Source: Reticulascus tulasneorum
Taxonomy: Eukaryota > Ascomycota > Sordariomycetes > Glomerellales > Reticulascaceae
Reading direction: 5' to 3'
Assembly: GCA_001557505.1 (NCBI GenBank)
Contig: LSAX01000004.1
Coordinates: forward strand, 3,038,001-3,102,000
Length of the DNA stretch: 64,000 nt
Shown here: in pieces, positions 50,072-60,958 of the stretch
Layout of the letters: each line of letters starts with the position of its first letter
How positions within the stretch are numbered: the first letter of the stretch is position 1
Translations under genes and position numbers: made by a program
Notes under the pieces: generated by a model
Seen by the model: only the letters and a program-made list of their open reading frames with translations
The model's database searches: none
What the model was told of the DNA's origin: nothing

Positions 50072-50083
50072 CCCCCCCCCCCC
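50072..50083 (+). repeat. Homopolymer C12
   Basis: Twelve consecutive C in non-coding sequence about 1.3 kb downstream of the DHHC gene's stop codon. Confidence 0.85.
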
Positions 50084-51403
50084 ACAGACAGTCGCCTGAT
50101 CATATCAAACTTTCCACTCTAGTCACTCTAGTCCATGGGAACTAACTACACTCCGCAAAACCCTCGACCGTCTGGGAGTGAGACGTGGCCGATGGCTCGG
50201 AGGACGACGCCCCCTATCACAAATGCCCCTGCAGCGGAAGGGGATGTTACGGGGGAGCAGGTCGGGCGATGGCGGCGTTGGGGCGAGATTCCCGACGACA
50301 GCGCTTTGCTCCCGTAGTACTGCTTCGTAGGCACTTACATGGCATTGGCTCTGCGCGTCAGGCAAGCACCGTAGCAAGGGTTGCCTGACGCTGTGGGACT
50401 GGGAGATGCTCGCTGTCCTCAACTTGGGGTAAGGGGCTTATCGTTACAATATTGGAGAAAGTGCCACCGTATCCCGTGGCGGGTTGATGGCGAATGCGAG
50501 ATTCCACCTATCTTCATGCAGTACGGGGGGGTCCTTCAACATCCCTCCCTGGGGGAGGCGTCTCTACGGCACAGAGTGGAAATGCCATACTACCAGCGTA
50601 CGGGGACGGTCGTCTTCTGCGTTCCCTTCTGAATGCCCCGAAAGAACTGACTCGGTGCATTGCGCGTTATGCGCCCCCGTGGCTTGATGCATGTGGAGGT
50701 TCGTGCGCGCATTGTTTTGGTGGCCGTTTGCCTGTGGGGATTGTATGATTAGCCAAAGTGCCAGCAGTCATGTCTGAGTTGAGCTTTCCGAACGGCGCTG
50801 GAGGCGGACGCCTTGCATCAAGTGGCGTGATGCCTCTCCAAGACAGACAGTGAAAGTCTGCCGAACTATAGGGAGACTGGGGCTCCTGGTCCTTGTCCTG
50901 TTACTGGTCCTAATTGTCGCGGAGACATAGCTTTTTTAAGATCATGAATTGTGGAAGACTGGCCGGGTGCTATGGCTCACCTGTTGCTGAGTCTGCTGTT
51001 CCGACAAGTCCAGTCTTGTCGTAGAGACGACAGTCAAACGAGCTAAGTTGCAAGCTGTGAGGATTCACTCGACATCCCTCTACATTTTTCACACTTCAGG
51101 AGGTCAAATTTGAGAACGATATAGCTAACAGCCTCTTTGTAACAGTCATAATACTCAATACATTTTTGCCTCCCCCTCATACATCTATCATATATTCGAC
51201 ATTACAATCCGTAGAGCAGTCGTCCACCCACGGTTGAGAGAAAGAGCAAAAAGCCGCCCAGCCCAGAACCCCCCAACCCTCTTAGTTTGTGATGCTTCTC
51301 CTAAGTGCGTTGCAGGCGAGGAACAGCCTCGAAATGACGCCCAAGCCATGCCAAGTTATCCAGCAAGGGTATATAGATGAGATCTCGTTGTGAATGAAGC
51401 TGT

Positions 51404-53021
51404 TTAGTCAACAGTATCATCGTCCATCAACTTTGTCTTGGAGCTCGTTGATGTTGAGCTATGAGTTCTCAGCAGACCACTTGCGCCACGTCTCCCCCAA
51501 CCTCCATTCGTGACTAGATTCAAAGCGTGATTCTCAGCAGCTGCGGCATCATTGTGTCCCTCATCGCTGCTGTCAAGATCGTCCTCGAGCGTTCGACCGT
51601 GTGGACTAAGCTTTCGCATGGACACGGCGTCTTGCGTCTCATCGGCATATAGATTCGGGTCTCGGCCCAGCACGCGATCGGCTTTGGATGGTGTTCTGCG
51701 TCCCCCGGAGGTGGTATTAGGAGAGGTGAGATAATGCCGGCCAGCGCCATCTGGATATGCTGGACTGCGTGCCGACTGCGGCGTTTCTCCGCCACCCCAT
51801 CCAGCCTGGACTTCGCGAGCCCGCTGCTCTTCTCGCTCGGAACGTAATCGATCTCGGGCGGCGATCCATTTCGGGCTTGGTTCCCAGGCCCACCCGTCGC
51901 CAGTGGTATTGCAAACGGGGAATGCCCAGAGCAGTGGTTTTGGTCCAAAAAGGTGCAGTAGATTGCGTTTGGCACCAAGATCGAATGCATTGGGAAGCTT
52001 CGATGAGTCTTCCTCATCCAAGTATTCTTCGTATCGTTTCCGCGCACGTTGTCGTTCCATCTCGTCGTAGGATAACTGCACGGGTCTGGCGCCATCGAGA
52101 TTGGTCGAGCGCATCTCCTCGCCCTCCTCGGGACGTGTGATGCCGGGTAGGGCATTGGCGTGCATGTCAAGCAGTTGCTGTCCGTATCGGGGAAGATGTA
52201 CACCTTCCCCATTATGCTGAGCAACGAACTGACTCTGCATTGATTTTCGTAGTGGGGAGAGATACCTCGTCTTCTCAAGACATTCAATCGTAGTCTGGCC
52301 CCGGCTCGCTAGGAGAATGTGCCATGACGTGAAGGCTCCAACCACGATCCCTATGATGGCCGAGACAACACTCAAGATGATGAAGTTGACCGGCATCAAT
52401 GTCTCTACGTATGTTGTATTGTTGATAATCTCAGCGTATACCCAGCTGCCTGATATGGCGAAGGAGTAAAAGCAAAACACCGTTGTGTATATCAGGAAAA
52501 GCAAGAATGCCTTGTAATTTCGAAGCCCAACACAGGTTGCGAGCCATGGACAGTGGTGGTCCATCTTCAGCACGCATCTCCTACATGTCGAGCAGTGATG
52601 CGCCCGATCCGGTTTCCGTGCTTGACATTTCTTGCAAAAGCGAATCTCGCCGTTCGACTTGACTGTAAAGGAGGTAGCGCTCGGGGGCGCTTGGGTCGGT
52701 AGTGTACTATATCCATGCTCGTTCGTTGTACTGCCTGGGTTCGTGAAGACAGCAGTAGTGTAAGACCAGTTGAGCAGGCCGAAGAGGAGTAAAGCCACCG
52801 CGGAAGATCCGGAACCTGTCAAGGAACGCTCATCAGCCCTTCCTTCTCCACATAAATTGGTGATTAAGCCTACCTAGCCAAGTGCTCTGCGACGGCACGG
52901 AGCCGATACTAACGTCTACCCATACCGCCCAAGTCGTCAAGCCATAAACGAACGCAAGAGGGAGGTAGGTTGCAAAGGTACAGCAGCAACGCTCGACTTT
53001 CCGTGCCCAGCGGCGAGCCAT
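51404..53021 (-). CDS. pfa3: DHHC palmitoyltransferase, Pfa3 type
   Basis: Attaches palmitate to cysteines of target proteins; yeast Pfa3 modifies Vac8 at the vacuole. Exons 53021-52874 and 52815-51404 give about 519 residues. The start [14 protein letters not shown] is followed by a first membrane segment ([20 protein letters not shown]). The splice restores [17 protein letters not shown], the second segment, and [10 protein letters not shown]. The cysteine-rich domain at about 98-150 has [21 protein letters not shown], then [20 protein letters not shown] with catalytic Cys in DHHC. Two further membrane segments follow ([36 protein letters not shown]), then the TTxE-like [14 protein letters not shown] block typical of Pfa3. 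A long hydrophilic C-terminal tail (beyond about 300) carries [17 protein letters not shown] and [12 protein letters not shown], shared by fungal homologues as I recall them. The subfamily name is inferred; the enzyme class is certain. Confidence 0.92.
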
Positions 53022-53783
53022 GTTTGTCGGGGAGGGGGAACGAGGAGGGGCGAGATCCATCACATCACTCAGAAGCAGGGAAGAAGAAAGGAGGCAGATC
53101 CCATCTTTCGGAAAAGGGCGATTTTCGTTGATGATACACCGCAGTCGGTGGTGCTTCGGTTTGAGGATCAGTTCAGGGGAGATGGGACACTGGATTGGGG
53201 AGACATAAGACATGTGGCTGAGGTGTGGCGGTGCTAAGCCCGGTCTGGACCGCGGAAATCTCCGTAACAAAGTAGACTAGACTGATGTTACAGCGAAATG
53301 TTAGCAGTGCCGGCCAAATGTCCACTATTCATTTACACAACGTGACATCGCTTGGCAGATCGTTTCAAGAACCTCATAGTTCTCATGAACGGCATACTAA
53401 GTTGATGTATATCGCAGTGGCTAATCATCGATGTACTGCATCTTCTTACTGCTCATTATCTGCATGCGTGAACCTCCCTGCGATCTTGTGCTATAAGTAG
53501 TCTAATACTTTAACGCTAAAAAGAGTGAGAGGACTTGATTATCGGTCGACTACCCATCTGGTCGACCACCATTTGACCACTTCAGACTCTGGCGAACAAA
53601 ATGACTTCGCTGAATCGCACCCCGGTTTTCTAGTGAAATCTAAAAGACAAAAAAAAACTGACTAGTAAGCATAGGAGGGTTTCCCTCAATATGGAGTTAG
53701 CAGAGCCAACGATCCAAGTGCAGGAAGGTTTGTGAGCGTGTAGTACCCCAGAACAACAACCCTAGGTCCTGGTGAAGCAACAT
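53022..53783. other. Intergenic spacer between two leftward genes
   Basis: This 0.76-kb stretch holds the promoter of the DHHC gene and the 3' end of the zinc-finger gene. A leftward frame extends upstream of the DHHC start to 53270 without features and is not taken as coding. No repeat or RNA gene is recognised. Confidence 0.45.
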
Positions 53784-55082
53784 CTACCAGTCCGGCTCCT
53801 TGTCAGTCCAGTAATTTTCTCTTTCCTTTTCAATCTTTTCACGATACTCCTCTATCGCTTTCTCTGCCCTCTCACGTTGACTACTACCAAAGGTCCGGAA
53901 AGCTTCAGCGGGTACTTCATAGCGAAGCGTGTCATCTGTATGGTATCCTTTGATATCCGCAATTCCAGCTGTGAGTTGGTCCATGAAGGGGCGGTAGTTT
54001 TCTGTCATTCGAATGTAACACCGAGAGCCCTGTGACTCTGCATGCTGCGTTAGTGCTGTTGCATCTTTGAAGTAGCGAAGGCAGGTTGGGCATTGCAGGC
54101 GGCTGCCGCCGTGGCCTCTTCCAGTTGTATCTCGTAGATGAGTAATAAGTGCCCGTGCTGCTTCGAACGTTCTCCTGTTTATGGTTAGCGACGCTGATTC
54201 ACGAAAGATGTAGAAAAATGGTATCATCCTACTCGCAACCATTCTTGGGACATCTGTACCGCGCAGAGAACTCGCTGAAATACCTTTCCGCGCTGAAGTT
54301 CGGATGGTCGGGATGATCAGCATCCTTGATGCTTTGGCTGATATACTCATCCTTTGCATTGGGCGCAGTTGCTGTCCCCAATTGTTCCCGAGTAGGCTGC
54401 TGGGCTGGCGGCGCATCAGGAAACAGTTCGGACGCTCTTCCCCAACTCCCATTTGTGATCTCATCAATGCCCTTTGCCTCACTACCGGTAAGCAAGTCGG
54501 GCTGTCTGGAGTGGCCGTTGCTATATCCATCTTTCTCCAGCTTTGGGAAGTCGTCTGGCCCAAAGTAGACCGGATTGGCTTTATTGAACTCGGCATGCGG
54601 TCTCGAGACAGAAATGGACTGAGTGCTCGGGTGGGTACCAGGGAAGTAGTCCCCGAACTGGGAGCCGCTTCTGACTTCAAGCTCGTGAGCAAATTCCAGT
54701 TTTTTTGCTCGATGCGCATCAAGTTTGTCCTTCGTGATGGTCTTGCATTGATTGTGCTCAATATGACTTATCAAGCCTCCCACCCGAATAAAATGCTCGT
54801 TGCAACCAGGGCATGTCAGGCTCTGTTCTTTGGCATGAACCTACGTTGCTATTAGCCAACTAACAGCATGCAAGGGGTTAAGAAGACATTGGCACAAGCA
54901 CCTACCTGCTGGATATGGATTCTTTGTGTCTCGATATGATGAAAATCTTTTCCGCAGATTTGGCAGTGAATATGGCCTTGGTGGTTCTTCATTCGCTCGC
55001 CCTTGTGACGCATGAGCGAAGCAAAGTTTGAGAATAGAATATTGCATTGTTTGCAAAGGATTTGCTGATTAGGGGCCGACAT
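53784..55082 (-). CDS. Multi-C2H2 zinc-finger protein
   Basis: Probable nucleic-acid-binding or protein-binding C2H2 protein of unknown function. Exons 55082-54906, 54840-54233 and 54174-53784 give about 391 residues starting MSAPNQQILCKQCNILF. Five finger-like units are visible: CKQCNILF...LMRH; CQICGKDFHHIETQRIHIQQVH (spanning the first splice); CPGCNEHFIRVGGLISHIEHNQC; CPKNGCERTFEAARALITHL (spanning the second splice); CPTCLRYFKDATALTQHAESQGSRC. Fingers 3 and 5 end with Cys in place of the last His (C2HC-like), so they may serve protein contacts. Between fingers 3 and 4 is a hydrophilic linker of about 130 residues. The C-terminus is a predicted helix rich in Glu/Arg (ERAEKAIEEYREKIEKEREN). 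It has no nuclear-receptor-like or Zn2Cys6 domain. This layout belongs to a lineage-expanded fungal group without assigned role. Confidence 0.88.
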
Positions 55083-56411
55083 TTTGGGGCAATGAGAGAG
55101 ATTGATATTGGGGTGCTGAAGAGCAGGTTTAAAGAAATGATGTGATAGACTAGAAAATTATGTGGTGAAGGTTGGGATCGGAAAGGGCAAGAAGAACGTG
55201 ATGATGCAGATGATATAGACCGTCTCACGATCGAGCCTGCTTTAAGTGGGATGTGATTATTGAGAAACGTGAATGGATCGACAAACAGACAAGTGGAAGA
55301 AAGGGCCTTCCGTGCAGAAACGATTGATACGCAGAGGAGAATGAAAGAGCTCTCCCAAAGATGGCACTGATAACAGTGGACGAATCTCAACGCTGAGTCT
55401 GGGCAACGTATTGTTAGAAGCAGACGACCTGTGCCAAAACCGAGAATGGTTGCTGCGCTTGAATCTGGCCAGTCGAGAATGTAGCTTTTAAAAGAGTGGG
55501 AGGGCGACGAGGTTGAAGTGAGGTAGAGAGCCTTTTATATTCCGAAAGGAAATAGGAGACGGAAGTGCTTTGAAGAACTTGATGAAGGAAGGCGTGAAAA
55601 AGGCACAACGGAAGAAGGTAAACCTGGCAAACGAAAGTCGATGCCGTTGATTCCCTTGCAATTTGACGAGAGAAGGCACGCTTCATACGAGACCAACCTG
55701 ACTAAGGTACCTCAAGTCCAGATCCCAAGCTGATATGGTTGTATCTAGCTCAAGTTCCAAAGATAACGGAGCCAAACAAGAGAGTTATCTGGATGTTGCT
55801 GACCAGCAAATATCGACCTTGTTGGACTGAACACTGGCCATTTCCATGGACCTGATCTCGCAAGAGCAAACTTGTTGACGAATTTGGAATAACACAGGCA
55901 AACCATATGCTACTAAAGCTTACCTTAGATTACACAACCACCCTTAAATCAGACCCGAGAAGCGTCGTGGTTTAACCCACAGTATGACCATGAGCCACCT
56001 ACCGAACTATTTAAACGCTACAAGGTTGACTTATACGATGGTATATGTATGCTTATCTCGCTCAAGAAGCCATTTTACTTAAAGCTCTTTTAATAAAAGC
56101 AATGCCTCGACTCTGATTCCAATTCCGACTCAACCCACTTACACTCCATTTGTACGGCATCGTTCGATGTGAGCGGTCGCTAATCTATAACAGCCTCTCT
56201 GCATATGCAATGAAGCGTAATATGATACAACGGAGTTTTACAGCTGCTATAATAGAAAACACCAATATCGGAAAGCGTCAAAGGTAACATACTTAGGTGC
56301 AAGTCAACCTATTTAACTTATCTTCTACCAAAGCTGCACTAATGTCGTTCAGAGATCAACACAGTAAGAATATACGTAAACACTGTCTCAGTGACACTGT
56401 GACACTCACTT
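55083..56411. promoter_or_regulatory. Divergent intergenic region between the zinc-finger gene and POL12
   Basis: About 1.3 kb, relatively AT-rich between 55700 and 56300. Leftward frames at 54989-55390 and 55414-55686 are short and Ser/Phe-rich without domains, fitting leader sequence. No RNA gene or repeat is recognised. Confidence 0.45.
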
Positions 56412-56437
56412 TACGCGGACGGACGCGTCGAGCGCGT
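56412..56437 (+). promoter_or_regulatory. MCB-like (MBF) element cluster upstream of POL12
   Basis: A perfect ACGCGT at 56423-56428 lies 100 bases before the POL12 start, flanked by the near-matches ACGCGG (56413) and GCGCGT (56432). ACGCGT is the MluI cell-cycle box bound by MBF, which drives G1/S expression of replication genes including DNA polymerase alpha subunits in yeasts. The fit of site, gene and distance makes function likely, though unproven here. Confidence 0.65.
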
Positions 56438-56527
56438 CTACCCGACAACCTGCAGACAACTTTGCCCTCCAAACCACAATCTTTGCGATTCGTCCTCATC
56501 TGGTGCAATTGTTCAATTACCGATAAG

Positions 56528-58674
56528 ATGGCGGAAGCAGGCCTAAAAGAATACTTCACATCGGGAACCAAGCAGTTGGAACGAGATGTCGTCACCGAAT
56601 TGGAGTCTATCATGCGCTTGCACCAGCTATCTGCTGAGGACCTGTTCTACAAATGGGAATCGTATTGCATCAAAATGGACATGGACGCTATGAATCCCGA
56701 CCTTCGAACTGTGCGCAACTTCAAGCAGGACATTCAGGACGCCTTAGAGAATAGCAATCGGTTGCTGACGCATATCAAGACGGAGAAGAAGCATGGCGCA
56801 ACACCCCGCGCTGTGGCCAGGACAGGTGATGTGTTTGGCATGTGGGTGGAGGCACCATCAGATAGACCTCTTGAAGACATACTAACCGGCTATCTAGGCT
56901 TGATGGTCTAGTGCCAAATACTCCTGGTACGGGCAAGTCGAATAAGCCGAGCGGCCTGCGAAAGAAGGCATACCAAACCCCATCCATGTCAAGAGTCAAG
57001 GCGGAGATTCCTAGCAGTTCGCCAGATCACAAAAGTCCTATGAGGCTGGAAGACCAGCTTAGCTCCATGCAAGCGTTAGTAGTGTCTGTTCTCATTCATC
57101 CTAATTCTAGAAGACTGATGGAAACAGCCCAACATCATTTAACGAGAGAGCGAATGCCGGCGACATCATGGAAGTCTTAAATGACCACCTAGACCCTGCC
57201 GAAACCCCGATTTGCCCCTACCCAGAGTCCCGAATCAAGTTGACAGCGGCATCTGACCAGAAGAAACTGGGATACAAGCCACTGGCTATGAAGCTCTCTG
57301 AGGCGTCGGAAATCTTGGACGATCGAATAGACGAATTTATGCACCTGGTTCAAGAGCACCACAAGCTGGATCTCTCCGAATTCGGTAGTGCCGCCAGCCA
57401 GAGCACCACGGAGGTTATAGCCATCGGGCGAATCGCTTCTGACTCGTCGGAAGGAAAACTCAACGCGGCGTCTTTGGTACTGGAGACATCAAGACGGATT
57501 GGCGGTGGACTCCGCATACCCCTGAATATGGGCGGCGTGAAAGGATTCACCTTCTTCCCTGGACAAATCGTCGCCCTGAAAGGTATCAATTCCTCCGGTC
57601 ATGAATTTGCGGTGGCACAGATCCTCGAGATCCCGCTGTTGCCAAATGCGGCATCGACGCCAGCCGCTCTGGCCACGCACCGAGAGAAACTACGCGGCGA
57701 CCCTGATGCCATGGACTCCGATTCTCAGCCAGCACCGCTCAACGTCATGTACAGCGCCGGCCCATATACCGCAGACGACAACCTTGATTTCGAGCCGCTG
57801 CATGCGCTCTGCAGTCAAGCAGCTGACACATATGCCGATGCCCTAGTTCTCACCGGGCCATTCATCGACATTGAGCACCCCTTGATTGCGGCTGGTGATT
57901 TTGACTTGCCAGAAGAGGCAGTCATCGAGCCAGACACAGCTACGATGTCGACCGTATTCAAGTACATGTTCTCCCCGGCCTTAAACCGCCTTGTCTCCGC
58001 CAACCCGCACATCACAATCCTGCTCGTCCCTTCAGTGCGAGATGTGATTGACAAGCATGTCACATGGCCGCAGGATACATTCCCGCGTAAGGAGCTCGGG
58101 TTGCCAAAGACGGCGAGACTGATCACCAACCCAATGACCCTATCTATGAACGAAATGGTCATGGGCATATCATCCCAAGACATTCTCTGGGAGCTGCGAC
58201 ACGAGGAGTTAGTCGGCGGGAAGCCGGCTGATCCGGTTCTACTTTCCCGCCTGTGCAGATATCTCATTGAGCAACGGCATTACTTCCCTCTATTCCCTCC
58301 TACGGATCGGCAGAAGCTGCCCAAGACGGGAACAGAGGAGACAGTACCGCCCGGAGCAATGCTAGATATTAGCTTCCTGAGGCTTGGAGACATGGTGAAC
58401 GTCCGCCCTGATGTGCTGATTATCCCCAGCGCGCTCCCACCATTCGCGAAGGCGAGTCCCCCCTAATTCGTTGCCTTGTGAAACAGAGTTCTAACGGATC
58501 TGATAGGTCATCGAGAGTGTGTTGGTAATCAATCCGGGCTACCTCTCCAAGCGAAGAGGAGCTGGGACATACGCGCGGATGACTCTGCATCCTCCGGCTG
58601 CCGATGACTCCACTGAAGGTATGGTGAGCCACAGGGTATTTGATAGAGCGCGTGTGGAGATTACTAGGATTTAG
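56528..58674 (+). CDS. pol12: DNA polymerase alpha-primase B subunit (Pol12)
   Basis: Regulatory subunit of the polymerase alpha-primase complex that starts DNA synthesis. Exons 56528-56841, 56898-57074, 57128-58451 and 58507-58674 give about 660 residues. MAEAGLKEYF is chosen as start over the in-frame ATG at 56342 because it begins the conserved N-terminal globular domain (ELESIMRLHQLSAEDLFYKWESY) and because the MCB cluster lies between the two. A disordered linker with NTPGTGKSNKPSG follows. The OB region includes GRIASDSSEGKLNAASLVLE and GVKGFTFFPGQIVALKGIN. The phosphoesterase-like domain (NVMYSAGPYTADDNLDFEPL, ALVLTGPFIDIEHPL, ITILLVPSVRDVIDKHVTWPQ) is catalytically inactive in the family. 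The last intron starts with GC rather than GT. Intron 2 is the least certain: GTTAGT to AACAG gives MQAPTSFNERANAG; TTAGTAGTG-type donors give a slightly longer alternative. Confidence 0.92.
58452..58506 (+). other. Non-canonical GC-AG intron in POL12
   Basis: The frame must pass from PPFAK to VIESVLVINPGYLSKRRGAG with no phase. The only donor that does so is AAG followed by GCGAGT; no in-phase GT is available before the stop TAA at 58463. A TTCTAACGG branch region and GATAG acceptor complete a 55-base intron. Confidence 0.8.
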
Positions 58675-58800
58675 GGTCGAGGATGACGGGATGGGTATTA
58701 ATGAGGGACGTTGCATGTATATCACGGAAGAACTGGGAGTTTGGGTATTAGATATCAGTATTGGGCTATGTGCATCTGTCCAGGATTGAGTATAGTCTAA

Positions 58801-60294
58801 TTATCTAGCATCGACCTTGCGCCGTTTGTCGCTTTCATAGCGATCTCTGTAGCGTGACGTGCTGCGTTTCCGCCGGTTCCTGTGGTCGTCTCGCGAGTCT
58901 CGCCGCGGGGATCTCGACCTCGACCTGTCTCTCCTTCGATGGTCATCCCGAGGGCCATCTCGGGAGCGGTGAGAGTCACTGTCTCCATCTCTGTCCCGTC
59001 TGTCCCGATCCCGATCCTGATCTCGGGGTCTATCTCCTCCCCTCGAGCGATCCACACCCCTTGGACCGTTAGGTGCTCCAGGGACACCGGCGCCCTTTCG
59101 CTCTCCGAGCGGAATAGCATTCGCACCGCCTGGACCCTGTCCTCCGCGATCATCGTCCGGCCTAAACCGGTCGTCCACGTCAAAGGCACCAGGACGTTGG
59201 TTCCGACCTTTGTAGCCGCCTTCAAACTCTCCCCATCGTCCCGTATCCTCGGTCTTCATGTCCTTGTATTTCGTCCCCCCCTTCTTTCCCAGCTTCGTCA
59301 TGTCTCTCTTCTGCAGGTACGCTGGCAACGAGCTCCGATCCCGAACATCATCGGCGATCCTGCTCCCCATAATGTCACGCTTGTCTAGTCCGGCCGCCTT
59401 CGCCTCGTCGCTGAAGAATGCGCCTTTGTGGAAGTACTTCTGCATGTACGACATTTTGCCTTTGCTGTCCTTTTCCTCCTGCTGCTTGGCGATCTTGTCC
59501 GCATCTTCTGCCTCCCGCTCCTCTTGCGTCAGGTTATCTCTGCGCTCTCGCTCGGCGTACTCTGCTTCCTTTTCTGCGATTGCGTCTCTTTCACGCTTGA
59601 AGCGCTTCAGCTCGCGCAGGCGCCAGGCTGCCTCTTCGGCTTCGGGGTCGAGGCCGTCGGTGGTGTCGACATCGCTGTCAGAGCCTTCGGCATCGTCTTC
59701 CCAGTATTTCTTGCCTCCGGCACGGGCAGCCAGATCCTTCTTGATTTGCTCCTCTACGAGCTCGTCGGCTGCGGCATTCTTCCTTGCCTCTTCCTCCGCC
59801 AAGCGTGTCTCTTCGTCCTTCTCCGGGCCTTTACTTGTCGCATCCTCCTTTGTGGCGTTTCTCTGGCTCTTTGGAATGAACTTCGGCCGTATCATCATGC
59901 GTCTCGGTGCCTCTTCTTCACTACTGCTCTCCTCCTCGCTCTCGCTCCCATCTTCCTCCTCCTCCTGCTCCTCATCTGCTTCGCTTTCTTCCTCCTCGGT
60001 CACGAAGCCTTCCTCAGCTGCCAGTCGCTCGGCCTTTTCCCGAGCTAATCTTCGCTCCTCCTGCTCCTCGGCTTGCTTTCTTCGCTCATTTAGGTCTACC
60101 TTGCCAAGGTTGCTGGCTATCTTGCCCGCGCTCGGGGCCTTGGGTGGCGGGGGAATAGCTCTAGGCTCTGGTTCTTTGGATTCCTCTTCATCGCCGTCCT
60201 CTGACTCTGAGGACGAGTCTTCTGGAGCCAGTGCCTTGCCAGCACGGTATCGTGCTGGCTTGATAGGATTGGCTGTCATGCGCTTGGGCGGCAT
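58801..60294 (-). CDS. MFAP1-like spliceosomal protein
   Basis: Homologue of human MFAP1, a component of the spliceosomal B complex that interacts with Prp38. It is a single exon of about 497 residues starting MPPKRMTANPIKPARYRAGK; the ORF is open to 60339 but this ATG matches the family start and the preceding AAA context. It is highly charged: Glu/Ser-rich acidic blocks at about 20-50 and 85-135, and helical Arg/Glu stretches (AAWRLRELKRFKRERDAIAEKE). The family signature lies at about 285-360: GKMSYMQKYFHKGAFFSDE, SSLPAYLQKRDMTKLGKKG and DTGRWGEFEGGY. The C-terminal 130 residues are an Arg/Asp/Ser-rich tail (RDRDRRDRDGDSDSHRSRDG) that extends beyond animal MFAP1. A 369-codon frame on the opposite strand (59258-60367) is a shadow of its skewed codons. 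The gene ends 126 bases from the convergent POL12. Confidence 0.94.
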   Translation of the reverse strand: MPPKRMTANPIKPARYRAGKALAPEDSSSESEDGDEEESKEPEPRAIPPPPKAPSAGKIASNLGKVDLNERRKQAEEQEERRLAREKAERLAAEEGFVTEEEESEADEEQEEEEDGSESEEESSSEEEAPRRMMIRPKFIPKSQRNATKEDATSKGPEKDEETRLAEEEARKNAAADELVEEQIKKDLAARAGGKKYWEDDAEGSDSDVDTTDGLDPEAEEAAWRLRELKRFKRERDAIAEKEAEYAERERRDNLTQEEREAEDADKIAKQQEEKDSKGKMSYMQKYFHKGAFFSDEAKAAGLDKRDIMGSRIADDVRDRSSLPAYLQKRDMTKLGKKGGTKYKDMKTEDTGRWGEFEGGYKGRNQRPGAFDVDDRFRPDDDRGGQGPGGANAIPLGERKGAGVPGAPNGPRGVDRSRGGDRPRDQDRDRDRRDRDGDSDSHRSRDGPRDDHRRRDRSRSRSPRRDSRDDHRNRRKRSTSRYRDRYESDKRRKVDAR

Positions 60295-60958
60295 TTTGGC
60301 AGCTGTTTCGTATATTGGTTGGAGTTTGGCGAGAGACAATCAGTCGAAATTTAAACAATTGCATTGAAGCTTGATGGAGAACTGTCGGGGAGCTGCCCCG
60401 CTTTTTTATAGCGTACTGCTGTTGGGGATTTAAGGGCTCCCAAGTTGTAATAGAGGGTAACATTACCATAAGGAAATCGCATATCTAGAGATAAATCTAA
60501 GGTAAACACAACATCATCCAGAACAAATTGAAAAAAAGATAGCAGTTGTCAAACCTATGTTGCCCTCGTGGCAGAGGCTTGGAGATGCGATAAATATTGC
60601 TTGCGAGACGAGCATGTCTGATTCCGGTTGCTTAGCCGTTGCCTCATCTGCTAACGTGGCTGACGAGGATCACTTTTGTCCACGAACTTTGAGAATGGAC
60701 ATATAGAAAGGCTACGAAACACGTTGAGTAGTGGGTAAAAGCATGAATAGCCTGCAAGGTGCTGATTTCAACTGTTGATTCTGTACGGTAGGATGAATCA
60801 AGTCTTCAACAGCTCTGGAAGAATTATGGTAGTGATATTACTTCTAGCTCTTGCAGTGGTTGTCACTGATGTTGTGACATTCCGGGTATCTTCGACACAC
60901 TTTGTGAGTGTGCCATCTCTACAACTGCGCTCACTATGGAGTTCAGAGCGTGGAATAT
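60295..60958. other. Intergenic spacer between MFAP1-like and Alb1 genes
   Basis: Both neighbours are read leftward, so the 0.66 kb holds the MFAP1-like promoter and the Alb1 3' end. A rightward frame from 60775 runs antisense over Alb1 and is a shadow. No repeat or RNA gene is recognised. Confidence 0.45.

Larger units (their letters stand above)
34092..51403. other. 17.3-kb gene-free stretch (gene desert)
   Basis: Between the phospholipase C start and the 3' end of the DHHC gene no frame exceeds about 175 codons and none shows a domain, signal peptide plus maturation site, or a splice chain I could follow. By eye the base composition is near that of other spacers; there are no long AT-rich blocks of the kind left by repeat-induced point mutation, and no transposase, reverse transcriptase or long terminal repeat was recognised. 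It carries scattered microsatellites and homopolymers (listed separately), CT-rich tracts and ACCTACCT/TACGTA motifs. The left 1-2 kb must include the phospholipase C promoter and leader. A small ATG frame at 43475-43717 (80 codons, MYTLGQLQMNQGNPSE) is the most protein-like piece but has no support beyond composition. Confidence 0.6.

Noticed and set aside
34092..51403. RIP-degraded transposon island as explanation for the desert
   Set aside because: No AT-rich, TpA-rich blocks or element remnants are visible by eye; a repeat-library search would be needed to exclude it fully.
59258..60367. 369-codon open frame antisense to the MFAP1-like gene
   Set aside because: It consists of Ser/Leu runs complementary to Glu/Arg codons of the real gene and has no domain or promoter context.
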